Assembly: GCA_040766655.1 (NCBI GenBank)
Contig: JAXGQB010000006.1
Coordinates: 541,519-605,518 of the forward strand
From: JALOOB01 sp040766655
Lineage (GTDB): Bacteria > Chloroflexota > Anaerolineae > CG2-30-64-16
Length of the DNA stretch: 64,000 nucleotides
Reading direction: 5' to 3'
The notes beneath the pieces were generated by a model, which was given only the letters and a program-made list of their open reading frames with translations, was not told the origin of the DNA and did no database searches. This document shows positions 20,491-26,476 of the stretch, one piece after another. Both the position numbers and the translations under genes were made by a program. Each line of letters starts with the position of its first letter. The first letter of the stretch is position 1.

Positions 20491-21216
20491 TCAGGCCCAT
20501 GTCAGTGCCGTCTCCGATCCGGACAGGTCGCTCCAACCTGGTCGGGCCACGGTGAGCCCTAGGACGGACGCTGCGCCGCTGTCCTTGAGAGCAGCTGCAC
20601 AGCTCTCAAGGGTGGCGCCGGTGGTGCAGACGTCATCGACGAGCACGATGCGCAGCCCCGGAACCTCTTCCGTGCACCTGAAGGCGCCGGCGATGTTCAT
20701 TTGCCTCTCGGCGCGCGTCAGGCCGACTTGCGGGCGGGTGCGCACGGTGCGGATCAGCTCCCGCGACGCGGTCGGCACCCCGACCCGCCGGGACAATTCG
20801 CGCGCCAGGAGCGCGGCCTGGTTATAGCCACGCTCGGCCTCGCGCCTGGCGTGCAGGGGCACCGGCACGATGACATCCGCTGTGATGGCGTGCGCATGCC
20901 AGGCGACAACCAACCACTCAGCGAGCGGGCCGGCCAGATCGCGCACGTTCTCGTACTTGTAGCTCTGAATTGCTTCCCGCATGGGATGGGTGTAGATGGT
21001 GGCAGGGAAGATGCCGTCGATCCGTGCCGGCTCGGCCGCACACGCAGCGCACAGGCCGCGCGAAGGCTCCGCGCGGCCGCAGCGGGGACAAGTTGCGATC
21101 GGATAGGTGCGCACCGCGGATCGGCACTTCTCGCAAAAGAGCTCGCCGACCGCGGAGCAGCCGGGGCATCGGGGAGGATAGACGAGGTCAAGCAGGCCGC
21201 GTCCCATGCCCCTCAT
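20491..21216 (-). CDS. comF: ComF-family phosphoribosyltransferase-like protein
   Basis: ComF proteins are needed for DNA uptake in naturally competent bacteria and occur widely elsewhere. The 241-residue product has the N-terminal zinc ribbon (YPPRCPGC, FCEKCR, CPRCG, CAAC) and the C-terminal PRTase fold, with DVIVPVPLH and the PRPP-binding loop IVLVDDVCTTGAT near residues 202-214. I chose the ATG at 21216 because the family normally begins just before LLDLVYPPRCP. An ATG at 21261 is possible and would lie 8 bp after the stop of the upstream pilin-like gene, but it would place a 7-bp hairpin inside the coding region. It follows a dpm-like gene and a pilin-like gene on the same strand. Confidence 0.88.
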   Translation of the reverse strand: MRGMGRGLLDLVYPPRCPGCSAVGELFCEKCRSAVRTYPIATCPRCGRAEPSRGLCAACAAEPARIDGIFPATIYTHPMREAIQSYKYENVRDLAGPLAEWLVVAWHAHAITADVIVPVPLHARREAERGYNQAALLARELSRRVGVPTASRELIRTVRTRPQVGLTRAERQMNIAGAFRCTEEVPGLRIVLVDDVCTTGATLESCAAALKDSGAASVLGLTVARPGWSDLSGSETALTWA

Positions 21217-21227
21217 GCGGGTGAGAA

Positions 21228-21246
21228 GCCCGCCTGACAGGCGGGC
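21228..21246 (-). terminator. Hairpin between the pilin-like gene and comF
   Basis: GCCCGCC (21228-21234), loop of 5, GGCGGGC (21240-21246). On the minus strand it is followed by TTCTC, a weak terminator tail. It may reduce read-through from the pilin-like gene into comF. Confidence 0.4.
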
Positions 21247-21269
21247 GTTGTGTGGCGCCATCGGGCTGC

Positions 21270-21425
21270 CTAGTTTCGGCCCGCGAATAGTCCCTGAACG
21301 GTGTTGACGACCCACAGCCTCAGATCATCGCCCATGATGAGGAGGATCGCCATGATGATGATCGCAATCAGGACGATGATGAGAGCCAGCTCGATGAGGC
21401 TGGCGCTGGATCCCTGGTTTCGCAT
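21270..21425 (-). CDS. Flp/Fap-type pilin-like small membrane protein (51 aa)
   Basis: An ATG at 21425 opens a 51-codon frame ending in TAG at 21270. The product has a short polar start (MRNQGSSASLIE), then a hydrophobic helix with the Glu at position 12 and the pattern LALIIVLIAIIIMAILL, then a short polar tail ending GLFAGRN. A glutamate preceding a long helix, and the overall length, resemble class IVb Flp pilins. No consensus prepilin cleavage Gly sits immediately before the hydrophobic part, so the assignment is tentative. The ATG lies 4 bp after the stop of the dpm-like gene, indicating co-transcription. No tad genes are in this window. It might instead be a small membrane protein of another kind. 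Confidence 0.6.
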   Translation of the reverse strand: MRNQGSSASLIELALIIVLIAIIIMAILLIMGDDLRLWVVNTVQGLFAGRN

Positions 21426-21429
21426 TCAG

Positions 21430-22251
21430 TCAGGTTCCCTTCTTCAATGCAGACGTGTCGTCCCCCAGCGTCTGGGGGGCGAAGCGCGTTTCGGGCGCGG
21501 GGTGGCGGCGCGAGGACGGTCGCACCGCGTAGCGCAGACGGCGCAGGCTCAGGCCGGCCACCGTTCGCATGGCCCGGTAGATCTCGCTCTTCGAGATCTT
21601 CGACTGACCGAGCCGCCGGTCAGCGAAGATGATCGGGATTTCCCCCACCGTAAAGCCGCATCGCTGGACGTTGTAGAGCATCTCGATCAGGTAGGAATAG
21701 CCGTTGGCGCGAATCGAGGCAGGATCGATCGTCTCCAGCACTCGCCGCCGGTAGCAGCGGAATCCGGCCGTACAGTCGCGGGCGTGCAGCCCGAGAAGAA
21801 GGTGGGCGGCCTTGTTGGCGCCCCAACTCAACAGCTTGCGCCCCGGGCCCCAGTTGACCACGCCGCCACCACCCATGTAGCGCGAACCGATGGTCAGGTC
21901 GAAGCGGTCTGCGCCGCCGAGCAATGCGGGCAGATAGCTGGGATCATGCGAGAAATCTGCGTCCATGGTGCAGATCAGCTCCGCACCGGCATCCATGGCC
22001 CGGGCAAACCCGGCCGCGTAGGCCGTGCCCAGGCCGAACTTGCCGGCACGGTGAACGGTCTCGATGCCCCCGTAGACGTCCGCGAGCTCTTCCGCCAGGG
22101 CGCCCGTGCCATCGGGCGAGTTATCGTCCACAACGATGATCCGGATTGCCACGGGCAAGGCGCGAATCACGGCGATCAGTGCCGCCAGGTTCTCGCGTTC
22201 GTTATAGGTTGGCAGGACGAGCGCTGCCGTTGGACAGTCACCGGTGGCCAC
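21430..22251 (-). CDS. Polyprenol-phosphate mannosyltransferase (dolichyl-phosphate-mannose synthase-like, GT2)
   Basis: The 273-residue product matches the short Dpm1-like group, which transfers a sugar from GDP-mannose (or UDP-sugar) to polyprenyl phosphate on the cytosolic face. Motifs are LVLPTYNERENL (about 11-22), VVDDNSPDGT, GKFGLGTAYAAGF, MDADFSHDP (metal site) and SRYMGGG; the C-terminal EIPIIFADRRLGQSKIS is characteristic. It lacks the membrane domain of the longer forms. The start is GTG at 22251; no ATG in frame gives a better family N-terminus. The lipid-linked sugar it makes would be the donor for GT-C enzymes such as those at 4999 and 14059. Confidence 0.9.
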   Translation of the reverse strand: MATGDCPTAALVLPTYNERENLAALIAVIRALPVAIRIIVVDDNSPDGTGALAEELADVYGGIETVHRAGKFGLGTAYAAGFARAMDAGAELICTMDADFSHDPSYLPALLGGADRFDLTIGSRYMGGGGVVNWGPGRKLLSWGANKAAHLLLGLHARDCTAGFRCYRRRVLETIDPASIRANGYSYLIEMLYNVQRCGFTVGEIPIIFADRRLGQSKISKSEIYRAMRTVAGLSLRRLRYAVRPSSRRHPAPETRFAPQTLGDDTSALKKGT

Positions 22252-22305
22252 GAAATCGCATCCTCAGGGGTGGCCCAGCGATACGCCGTGCCGAATCCTG
22301 AGGAC

Positions 22306-22314
22306 ATTCTAGCA
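22306..22314 (-). promoter_or_regulatory. Extended -10 promoter of the dpm-pilin-comF group
   Basis: TGCTAGAAT on the minus strand (22314-22306) is a good extended -10; no clear -35 is present. In the leader, CCTGAGGA (22297-22304) and TCCTCAGG (22261-22268) can pair to form a stem just upstream of the GTG start. Confidence 0.45.
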
Positions 22315-22441
22315 CAGAATCGCGCGCGGTGCACTTTTCGGGCCAGCAGTAGTAGTCCCCACCGGTAGGTGGTTGCAGTGAAGCGCGGATCAGCAAGGGC
22401 CTGATCGCGACAAAGCCAGGAGGGCTATTATGTGGCGCCTC

Positions 22442-23023
22442 TTAACCCAGACGCTGACTCGTGTTGATGCGCCGCCAAGGCCGCTCGAAGTGGTCGCGGA
22501 CATCGGAGTTGTCCAACAGGTCTGCAAAGATCTGTAGCCAGCGGCGGATGGTGCTGATGTCCAAGCGGTCTCGCTGGCGATAGACGATGCCTTCGATATC
22601 GCGCACGTCTTGCGGTCGACCAGCAACGGCCTTGTGAATGATCAGATCCTCAGCCGAACATAGCCGGACTTCTTTGCCAGGCTCCAGTTCGACTTCAACT
22701 GCGCGTTCCATGACCTCTTCCTCATAACCAGGCAGCCCCATGCTGATGTCGAGCGGGCAACCGTTACTTGCCTGTACCAGGATGATCCTGTTTCGCCGAG
22801 CAAATGCCACGGCGTCTTCGATACGAGGAACGAAAGCATCGGCAACTTGTCTGATGAACGATTCTGGGTCATCCAGTGGCGCCGCTACCGTCAAGTCAAC
22901 GTCTTTCGTGAGGCGAGGTTCGCCCCACCATTGCACAGCCATGCCACCGATGATGGCGTAGCGCATTCCGATACTGGTCAGAAAGGAGTGGATTTCCCAT
23001 GCGGCAGCTTCTTGCAGGTTCAT
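22442..23023 (-). CDS. Nucleotidyltransferase-fold protein
   Basis: The 193-residue product carries the minimal nucleotidyltransferase signature: IIGGMAVQWWGEPRLTKDVD (about 22-41), i.e. hGG then G-x-R-x-T-x-D-h-D. A third acidic region PLDISMGLPG follows, and LCSAEDLIIHKAVAGRPQD is typical of AbiEii-like and DUF6036-like families. The start is the ATG at 23023, which overlaps the stop of the upstream 96-residue gene by 4 bp (ATGA), so the two are coupled. Such pairs are often toxin-antitoxin-like, but the function of this one is not established. Confidence 0.7.
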   Translation of the reverse strand: MNLQEAAAWEIHSFLTSIGMRYAIIGGMAVQWWGEPRLTKDVDLTVAAPLDDPESFIRQVADAFVPRIEDAVAFARRNRIILVQASNGCPLDISMGLPGYEEEVMERAVEVELEPGKEVRLCSAEDLIIHKAVAGRPQDVRDIEGIVYRQRDRLDISTIRRWLQIFADLLDNSDVRDHFERPWRRINTSQRLG

Positions 23024-23310
23024 GGTTTCTGGTTCCGCGCTGCCAACTGATCGAACGTGCGCCGTATGATCAACAGCCCCTCGAGCTGCCACAGGTCAAG
23101 CCGATCGAGGTTTTCATGGAGGTCCAGGCGCGCATTGAAGCTGCTGGCAAGATCGCGCCAGATCGCCAATGCCTCGGCTGTGGTCATGCGCGCAAGTTGT
23201 TGACGGCGCTCTGCCTCGACCACGTCGTTGGCTGCTGCGTAACCCGCCAGCATCTCGCGGACTACCGTCGGATCCAGCTTATGCTGTGGAACGGATGGGG
23301 GCTTTGTCAT
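23020..23310 (-). CDS. Small helical protein coupled to the nucleotidyltransferase
   Basis: The 96-residue product is predicted mostly helical, with no membrane segment. Notable stretches are VVREMLAGYAAANDVVEAERR and a tail with LDRLDLWQLEGLLIIRRTFD. I do not recognise a named domain. It precedes the nucleotidyltransferase with a 4-bp ATGA overlap and has its own extended -10 promoter. The arrangement of a small first gene coupled to a nucleotidyltransferase fits an antitoxin-toxin or regulator-enzyme pair; this is inferred from context only. Confidence 0.55.
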   Translation of the reverse strand: MTKPPSVPQHKLDPTVVREMLAGYAAANDVVEAERRQQLARMTTAEALAIWRDLASSFNARLDLHENLDRLDLWQLEGLLIIRRTFDQLAARNQKP

Positions 23311-23330
23311 GGTTCGTGATCTCCACAGGC

Positions 23331-23339
23331 AGTATACCA
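23331..23339 (-). promoter_or_regulatory. Extended -10 promoter of the small protein/nucleotidyltransferase pair
   Basis: TGGTATACT on the minus strand (23339-23331) lies 21 bp before the ATG at 23310. No good -35 was found. Confidence 0.4.
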
Positions 23340-24120
23340 GTTCTGACCTAACTCTGCACGTCCGCCGGTGCCACTGCAGCCGACTACCGCAGCATCAGCG
23401 GCAAGAGGATCGAGTCCTTCAGTTCGGGATTGGATCGCCCACAGCGACACAAGTCTGCAGCTGCGCGATGACGCTTGCCTCTGCATCCGGCTGCCCCGGC
23501 GCCAGCGTGAAGCCGAACTTGCCGGTTTCGTTGGAGGACGCCAAAGTCACGCCCTCTGCGTCGACGGCCAGCACTTTGTAGAAGTAGGGGGTTGCCGTCA
23601 CTGCAGCCTCCACATCAACAAAAAGGGTGTCGGTCGGATCATCGTCTGCCATTGGCTCAGGGCACGCCGTGTCACCGGGGACGCAGTACGGGCTCAGGCT
23701 GCGCCATACCTCGTAATGGCTGACGGTGATCGGGTTGCCATTCACGTCTTCCGTCACCGGCGGCCACTCCAATACCACGTCGTCGCCGGCGGGCGCGATG
23801 GTCACGTCGGGCACCGGAGGGTTCACGGTGATGTATGCCGTTTTCGACGCGCTGGCGTAACCATCGGAATGATAGGCCTGCAACGCCACCGAATAGATGC
23901 CAGGTTCGGTGTAGGTGTGGGATGGATGTTGTTCGTAGGCCCCGGCTGTTTCCCAGCGCCATACGTCTCTCAGGTTGCCTTCAATTGTATTGTTGCCGCC
24001 CATTTGGCAGCGACAGCGTCGCGAACGGCGCGTTGTCTTGGGACGCGGGCGCAGCCGCGCCGGGCAGGTTTCCTGCCAGGCCGAGCGCCGCGATCGTGAC
24101 CAGCGCGAGCAGGCCGAGGA

Positions 24121-24139
24121 CTAGGGTGTGTATGCAAAC
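24121..24139 (+). repeat. Left inverted repeat of the IS5-family element, with target CTAG
   Basis: CTAGGGTGTGTATGCAAAC. The first four bases are the target duplication. The remaining 15 are a perfect inverted copy of the right end. Confidence 0.9.
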
Positions 24140-24167
24140 CAGTGGACCGTAGTGTATACTGGTCAAC

Positions 24168-24976
24168 ATGGTACGCAGACACGAATTGACAGACGAGCAG
24201 TGGGAGCGGCTTGCGCCGCTGTTGCCACCGCAAAAACCGAAGACCGGGCGTCCCGCCGTAGATCATCGGCGCATCTTGAACGGCATCCTGTGGGTCATTC
24301 GGACCGGAGCACCTTGGCGGGATTTGCCCGAGCGCTATGGGCCGTGGCCGACTGTCTATAGCCGCTTTCAACGCTGGCGCAAAGCGGGGCTCTGGGACCG
24401 CCTCTTTGCGGCAGTTCAGCAAGCGTCCGATGCCGCCGGTGAACTGGACTGGGAAGTCCACTATGTCGATGGCACCGTTGTGCGTGCGCACCAGCACGCC
24501 GCCGGTGCAAAAAAGGGGACCCTGCGACCGAAGCGTTAGGCCGCAGCCAGGGCGGCTTCAGCACCAAGGTCCATATCCGTGCCGAAGGTAACGGCAAGTT
24601 GATGACCGTCGTCCTGACCCCTGGTCAGCAGCATGAGACGACGGCGTTCGAGATGCTCATGGCACAGGGCGCCGTGAAGCGTGCGGGCCGCGGCCGACCG
24701 AAGTTGCGCCCGCGGCGCCTGATCGGTGACAAAGGCTACAGCAGTCGCCAGATTCGCCAATACCTGCGCCACCATGGCGTGCGGATCACCATCCCACGCC
24801 GGCGCAACGAGAACCGTTCAGGACCTTTTGATCGGGACCTCTACCGTTCGCGCAACCGGGTCGAGCGCCTGATCAACCGCTTGAAACAGTACCGTCGGCT
24901 CGCCACACGCTACGACAAACGGGCCGAAAACTATCGGGCAATGTGGCTCATCGCCGCCACGATCTTGTGGCTGTAG
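24168..24976 (+). CDS. IS5-family transposase, two frames joined by -1 frameshift
   Basis: Frame A (24168-24539, 123 residues) holds the N-terminal helix-turn-helix part, starting HELTDEQWERLAPLLPP, with the RTGAPWRDLPERYG motif and the first catalytic Asp in WEVHYVDGTVVRAHQH. Frame B continues KKGDPATEALGRSQGGF and holds the second Asp in RRLIGDKGYSS and the Glu in RNRVERLINRLKQYRRLATRYDK, the usual DDE layout (YREK-like region). At A AAA AAG (24509-24515) a -1 slip joins the frames without a gap, giving a product of about 269 residues. This mechanism is known for several IS5 subgroups. The stop sits at the start of the right inverted repeat. Confidence 0.9.
24509..24515 (+). other. Programmed -1 frameshift heptamer of the transposase
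   Basis: A AAA AAG in the correct register (GCA AAA AAG in the zero frame). After the slip the reading is AAA AAA GGG GAC. The zero frame stops at 24537-24539. Confidence 0.8.
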
Positions 24977-24994
24977 TTTGCATACACACCCTAG
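24976..24994 (-). repeat. Right inverted repeat of the IS5-family element, with target CTAG
   Basis: GTTTGCATACACACCCTAG, the exact reverse complement of the left end. The last four bases are the second copy of the target duplication. Confidence 0.9.
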
Positions 24995-25060
24995 TCTTCG
25001 ATGCAGAGGGGAAGGTGCGCTCATGGGGGGAACCTCCTTGTCGTGGCGGAAAGAAGAAGG

Positions 25061-25106
25061 GGCAGCCCCGAGTCGTCGATAGGCCAGCGTTTCGATTGGG
25101 ACTGCC
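25061..25106 (-). other. Leader hairpin of the disrupted secreted-protein gene
   Basis: On the minus strand GGCAGTCCC (25106-25098) can pair with GGGGCTGCC (25069-25061) in a 9-bp stem with one G-U. The 28-base loop contains a second small TCGA/TCGA pairing, and CTTCTTCTTT follows. It could be a terminator or part of a riboswitch-like leader. The rest of 24995-25373 holds only the truncated 5' end of the broken gene and two divergent promoters. Confidence 0.35.
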
Positions 25107-25186
25107 TGGGCGTAACCGCGGCTGACTGAGAGCCCACTTGCCGGCATGGGTGGATGGAGCGTGACGAGCCGCTCGTGGTATCGTTC

Positions 25187-25195
25187 ATTGTAGCA
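25187..25195 (-). promoter_or_regulatory. Extended -10 promoter of the disrupted secreted-protein gene
   Basis: TGCTACAAT on the minus strand (25195-25187). It would give a leader of about 155 bases before the ATG at 25024. The -35 is weak. Confidence 0.4.
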
Positions 25196-25314
25196 CAATT
25201 CTACCGATTCTTCTCACCCACTTGCCATAGGTTTTTTGGATATGGTGTTTTCCCTACACCTCCCGCCGGCGCCGGCCCCGCTGAAAACCATAGATGCGCT
25301 ATTGGCTAAATGGG

Positions 25315-25343
25315 TTGGTGCCGGTCGACCGCTGGGGTATAAT
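25315..25343 (+). promoter_or_regulatory. Sigma-70-type promoter of the zinc-ribbon protein gene
   Basis: TTGGTG (25315-25320), a 17-bp spacer and TATAAT (25338-25343). The predicted start at about 25350 leaves a short leader with AGGAGG before the ATG at 25374. Confidence 0.65.
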
Positions 25344-25373
25344 GGAGGCGATACAACTCTTCAGGAGGTCTCC

Positions 25374-26078
25374 ATGACCAGACCGATCCTCTTGCTCGCG
25401 CGGTTGAACGCGGCCGACCTGGCGGTGGACGCGACGAAGACACGGCTCATCGAGATCGCCGAGGCGCTGCGGGAGCCATCCGCCCTGGTGGCGGCCCGGG
25501 AGGAGGCTGCGTCCGCAGAGGCCGAGGCCACGCGTCTCCGCCGTGAGCAACAGACGCTGGAGGTTGACCAGGCGGACGCTGCTGCAGCGATCAAGAAGAT
25601 CGAAGAACGCCTCTACAGCGGCGCGGTGAAGAACTCCCGCGAGCTGCAAGACAGTGAGCGCGATCTCGCCCAGCATCGCCGCCAAAAGGCTGCAATCGAA
25701 GACCAGCTGCTGGAGGTCATGGTCAACCTGGATGGCGCGAACACCGCACTGGCGCAGAGACAAGCTGAGATGAGCAGGCTCGCAGCCGAGTGGGAGACCC
25801 AGCAGGCTGCACTGCGGGCCGAGCAGGCCGCCCTCAAGAAGCGGCTGCCCGGTGAGCTGGCCCACCAGGCAGCCGCGCGCCGCCCCGTGTCCGCGGATGT
25901 GTTGCGCACCTACGACGCCTTACGACCGCGACGCGGCGGACGCGCGGTGGCGGAACTGGACGGCGACGAATGCAGCGCCTGCCTGGTGGCTGTGCCACAG
26001 AGCAAGCAGGATGCGGCGCGTTTCGGGGATGAGCTGGTGTATTGCGGCAACTGCGGGAGGTTGCTCTGGGGAGAGTGA
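25374..26078 (+). CDS. Coiled-coil protein with C4 zinc ribbon (DUF164/CT398-like)
   Basis: The 234-residue product consists of a long alpha-helical hairpin (about 10-175), rich in Glu, Ala, Arg and Gln with heptad spacing. A C-terminal zinc ribbon follows with CSAC (about 204-207) and CGNCG (about 226-230). This architecture is that of the DUF164 family, whose members have been linked to interactions with flagellar or secretion components in some bacteria and are of unknown role in most. The motif NSRELQDSERDLAQHRR in the hairpin is typical. The start is the ATG at 25374, directly after CAGGAGGTCTCC; an upstream in-frame start at 25236 lies ahead of the promoter and is rejected. It stands alone on the plus strand. 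Confidence 0.85.
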   Translation: MTRPILLLARLNAADLAVDATKTRLIEIAEALREPSALVAAREEAASAEAEATRLRREQQTLEVDQADAAAAIKKIEERLYSGAVKNSRELQDSERDLAQHRRQKAAIEDQLLEVMVNLDGANTALAQRQAEMSRLAAEWETQQAALRAEQAALKKRLPGELAHQAAARRPVSADVLRTYDALRPRRGGRAVAELDGDECSACLVAVPQSKQDAARFGDELVYCGNCGRLLWGE

Positions 26079-26136
26079 AGCCGGGGGCTCATGGTTCCCT
26101 GACCCCGTCGGAGCCAGTTTGGGATTCGATTGCAGA

Positions 26137-26165
26137 TTGACATCTGGCAGTGGGAGAACTATAAT
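26137..26165 (+). promoter_or_regulatory. Perfect-consensus sigma-70 promoter upstream of the giant subtilase
   Basis: TTGACA (26137-26142), 17-bp spacer, TATAAT (26160-26165): both hexamers match the consensus at all positions. The predicted start at about 26172 leaves a leader of about 305 bases before the GTG at 26477, so the gene-free stretch 26079-26476 is mostly leader. Confidence 0.8.
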
Positions 26166-26198
26166 CGGACCATAAGTGCACGCCAGCAATGATCCTGC

Positions 26199-26220
26199 CG
26201 GCGCTACTCCTGTAGCGCCG
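26199..26220 (+). other. Leader hairpin of the giant subtilase gene
   Basis: A 9-bp perfect stem (CGGCGCTAC at 26199-26207, GTAGCGCCG at 26212-26220) with a TCCT loop, about 27 bases after the predicted transcription start. No T tract follows. A minute frame, M-I-L-P-A-L-L-L (26189-26215), ends inside it; this could be chance. Confidence 0.5.
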
Positions 26221-26476
26221 CGATGGCGTCCAATTATGTTGACCTCAGCAAGGCGGTCGCGTTTCTGTCAGTAGGATGGGCGCAGCAGTGGGCTGAATTG
26301 TGTGCCCCATGTCGTTCGTCACACCCGCGCCCGACGACTGACGAGCGAGTTGTCACGATGTGATAGCTCACGTGCATTTGATAAGGAGGCGCTTACTTTC
26401 CAGAGACTACCACCCGTTCAGACCGCATCGATTTTAGTGAACCCGTAGTGTATCTCAACCAAAGGAGAAGGATACG

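Larger units (their letters stand above)
24125..24990 (+). mobile_element. IS5-family insertion sequence, 866 bp, with 4-bp CTAG target duplication
   Basis: The element is bounded by perfect inverted repeats (GGGTGTGTATGCAAAC-type ends) and flanked on both sides by CTAG. It encodes one transposase in two frames joined by a -1 frameshift signal. Both ends and the frameshift signal are intact, so the copy may be active or recently inserted. Confidence 0.9.
23419..25024 (-). pseudogene. Secreted PKD/fibronectin-type protein gene, disrupted by IS5 element and frameshift
   Basis: The 5' end is at 25024: an ATG with strong AAGGAGG encodes MSAPSPLHRR up to the CTAG at 24994-24991. Beyond the IS, the other CTAG (24124-24121) continues LVLGLLALVTIAALGLAG and a typical Ala-rich signal cleavage region, so removing one CTAG plus the IS restores a perfect signal peptide. 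That frame soon stops near 23995. A different frame (from about 24003) carries a PKD-like domain ending HPSHTYTEPG, a fibronectin-type domain (VPDVTIAPAGDDVVLEW, then YFYKVLAVDAEG) and the tail TGKFGFTLAPGQ, ending at 23419. A frameshift, and probably loss of the middle of the gene, came in addition to the IS insertion. Not functional as it stands. Confidence 0.75.

Noticed and set aside
24295..24597. Minus-strand frames inside the IS
   Set aside because: The transposase and its frameshift account for the element; the antisense frames have no motifs.
25061..25106. Known riboswitch (c-di-GMP, cobalamin, TPP) in the leader of the broken gene
   Set aside because: None of the conserved cores of these classes could be found in the leader.
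26189..26215. Minute frame MILPALLL in the subtilase leader as an attenuator peptide
   Set aside because: Eight codons without a ribosome binding site; it may well be chance. Mentioned only with the hairpin.
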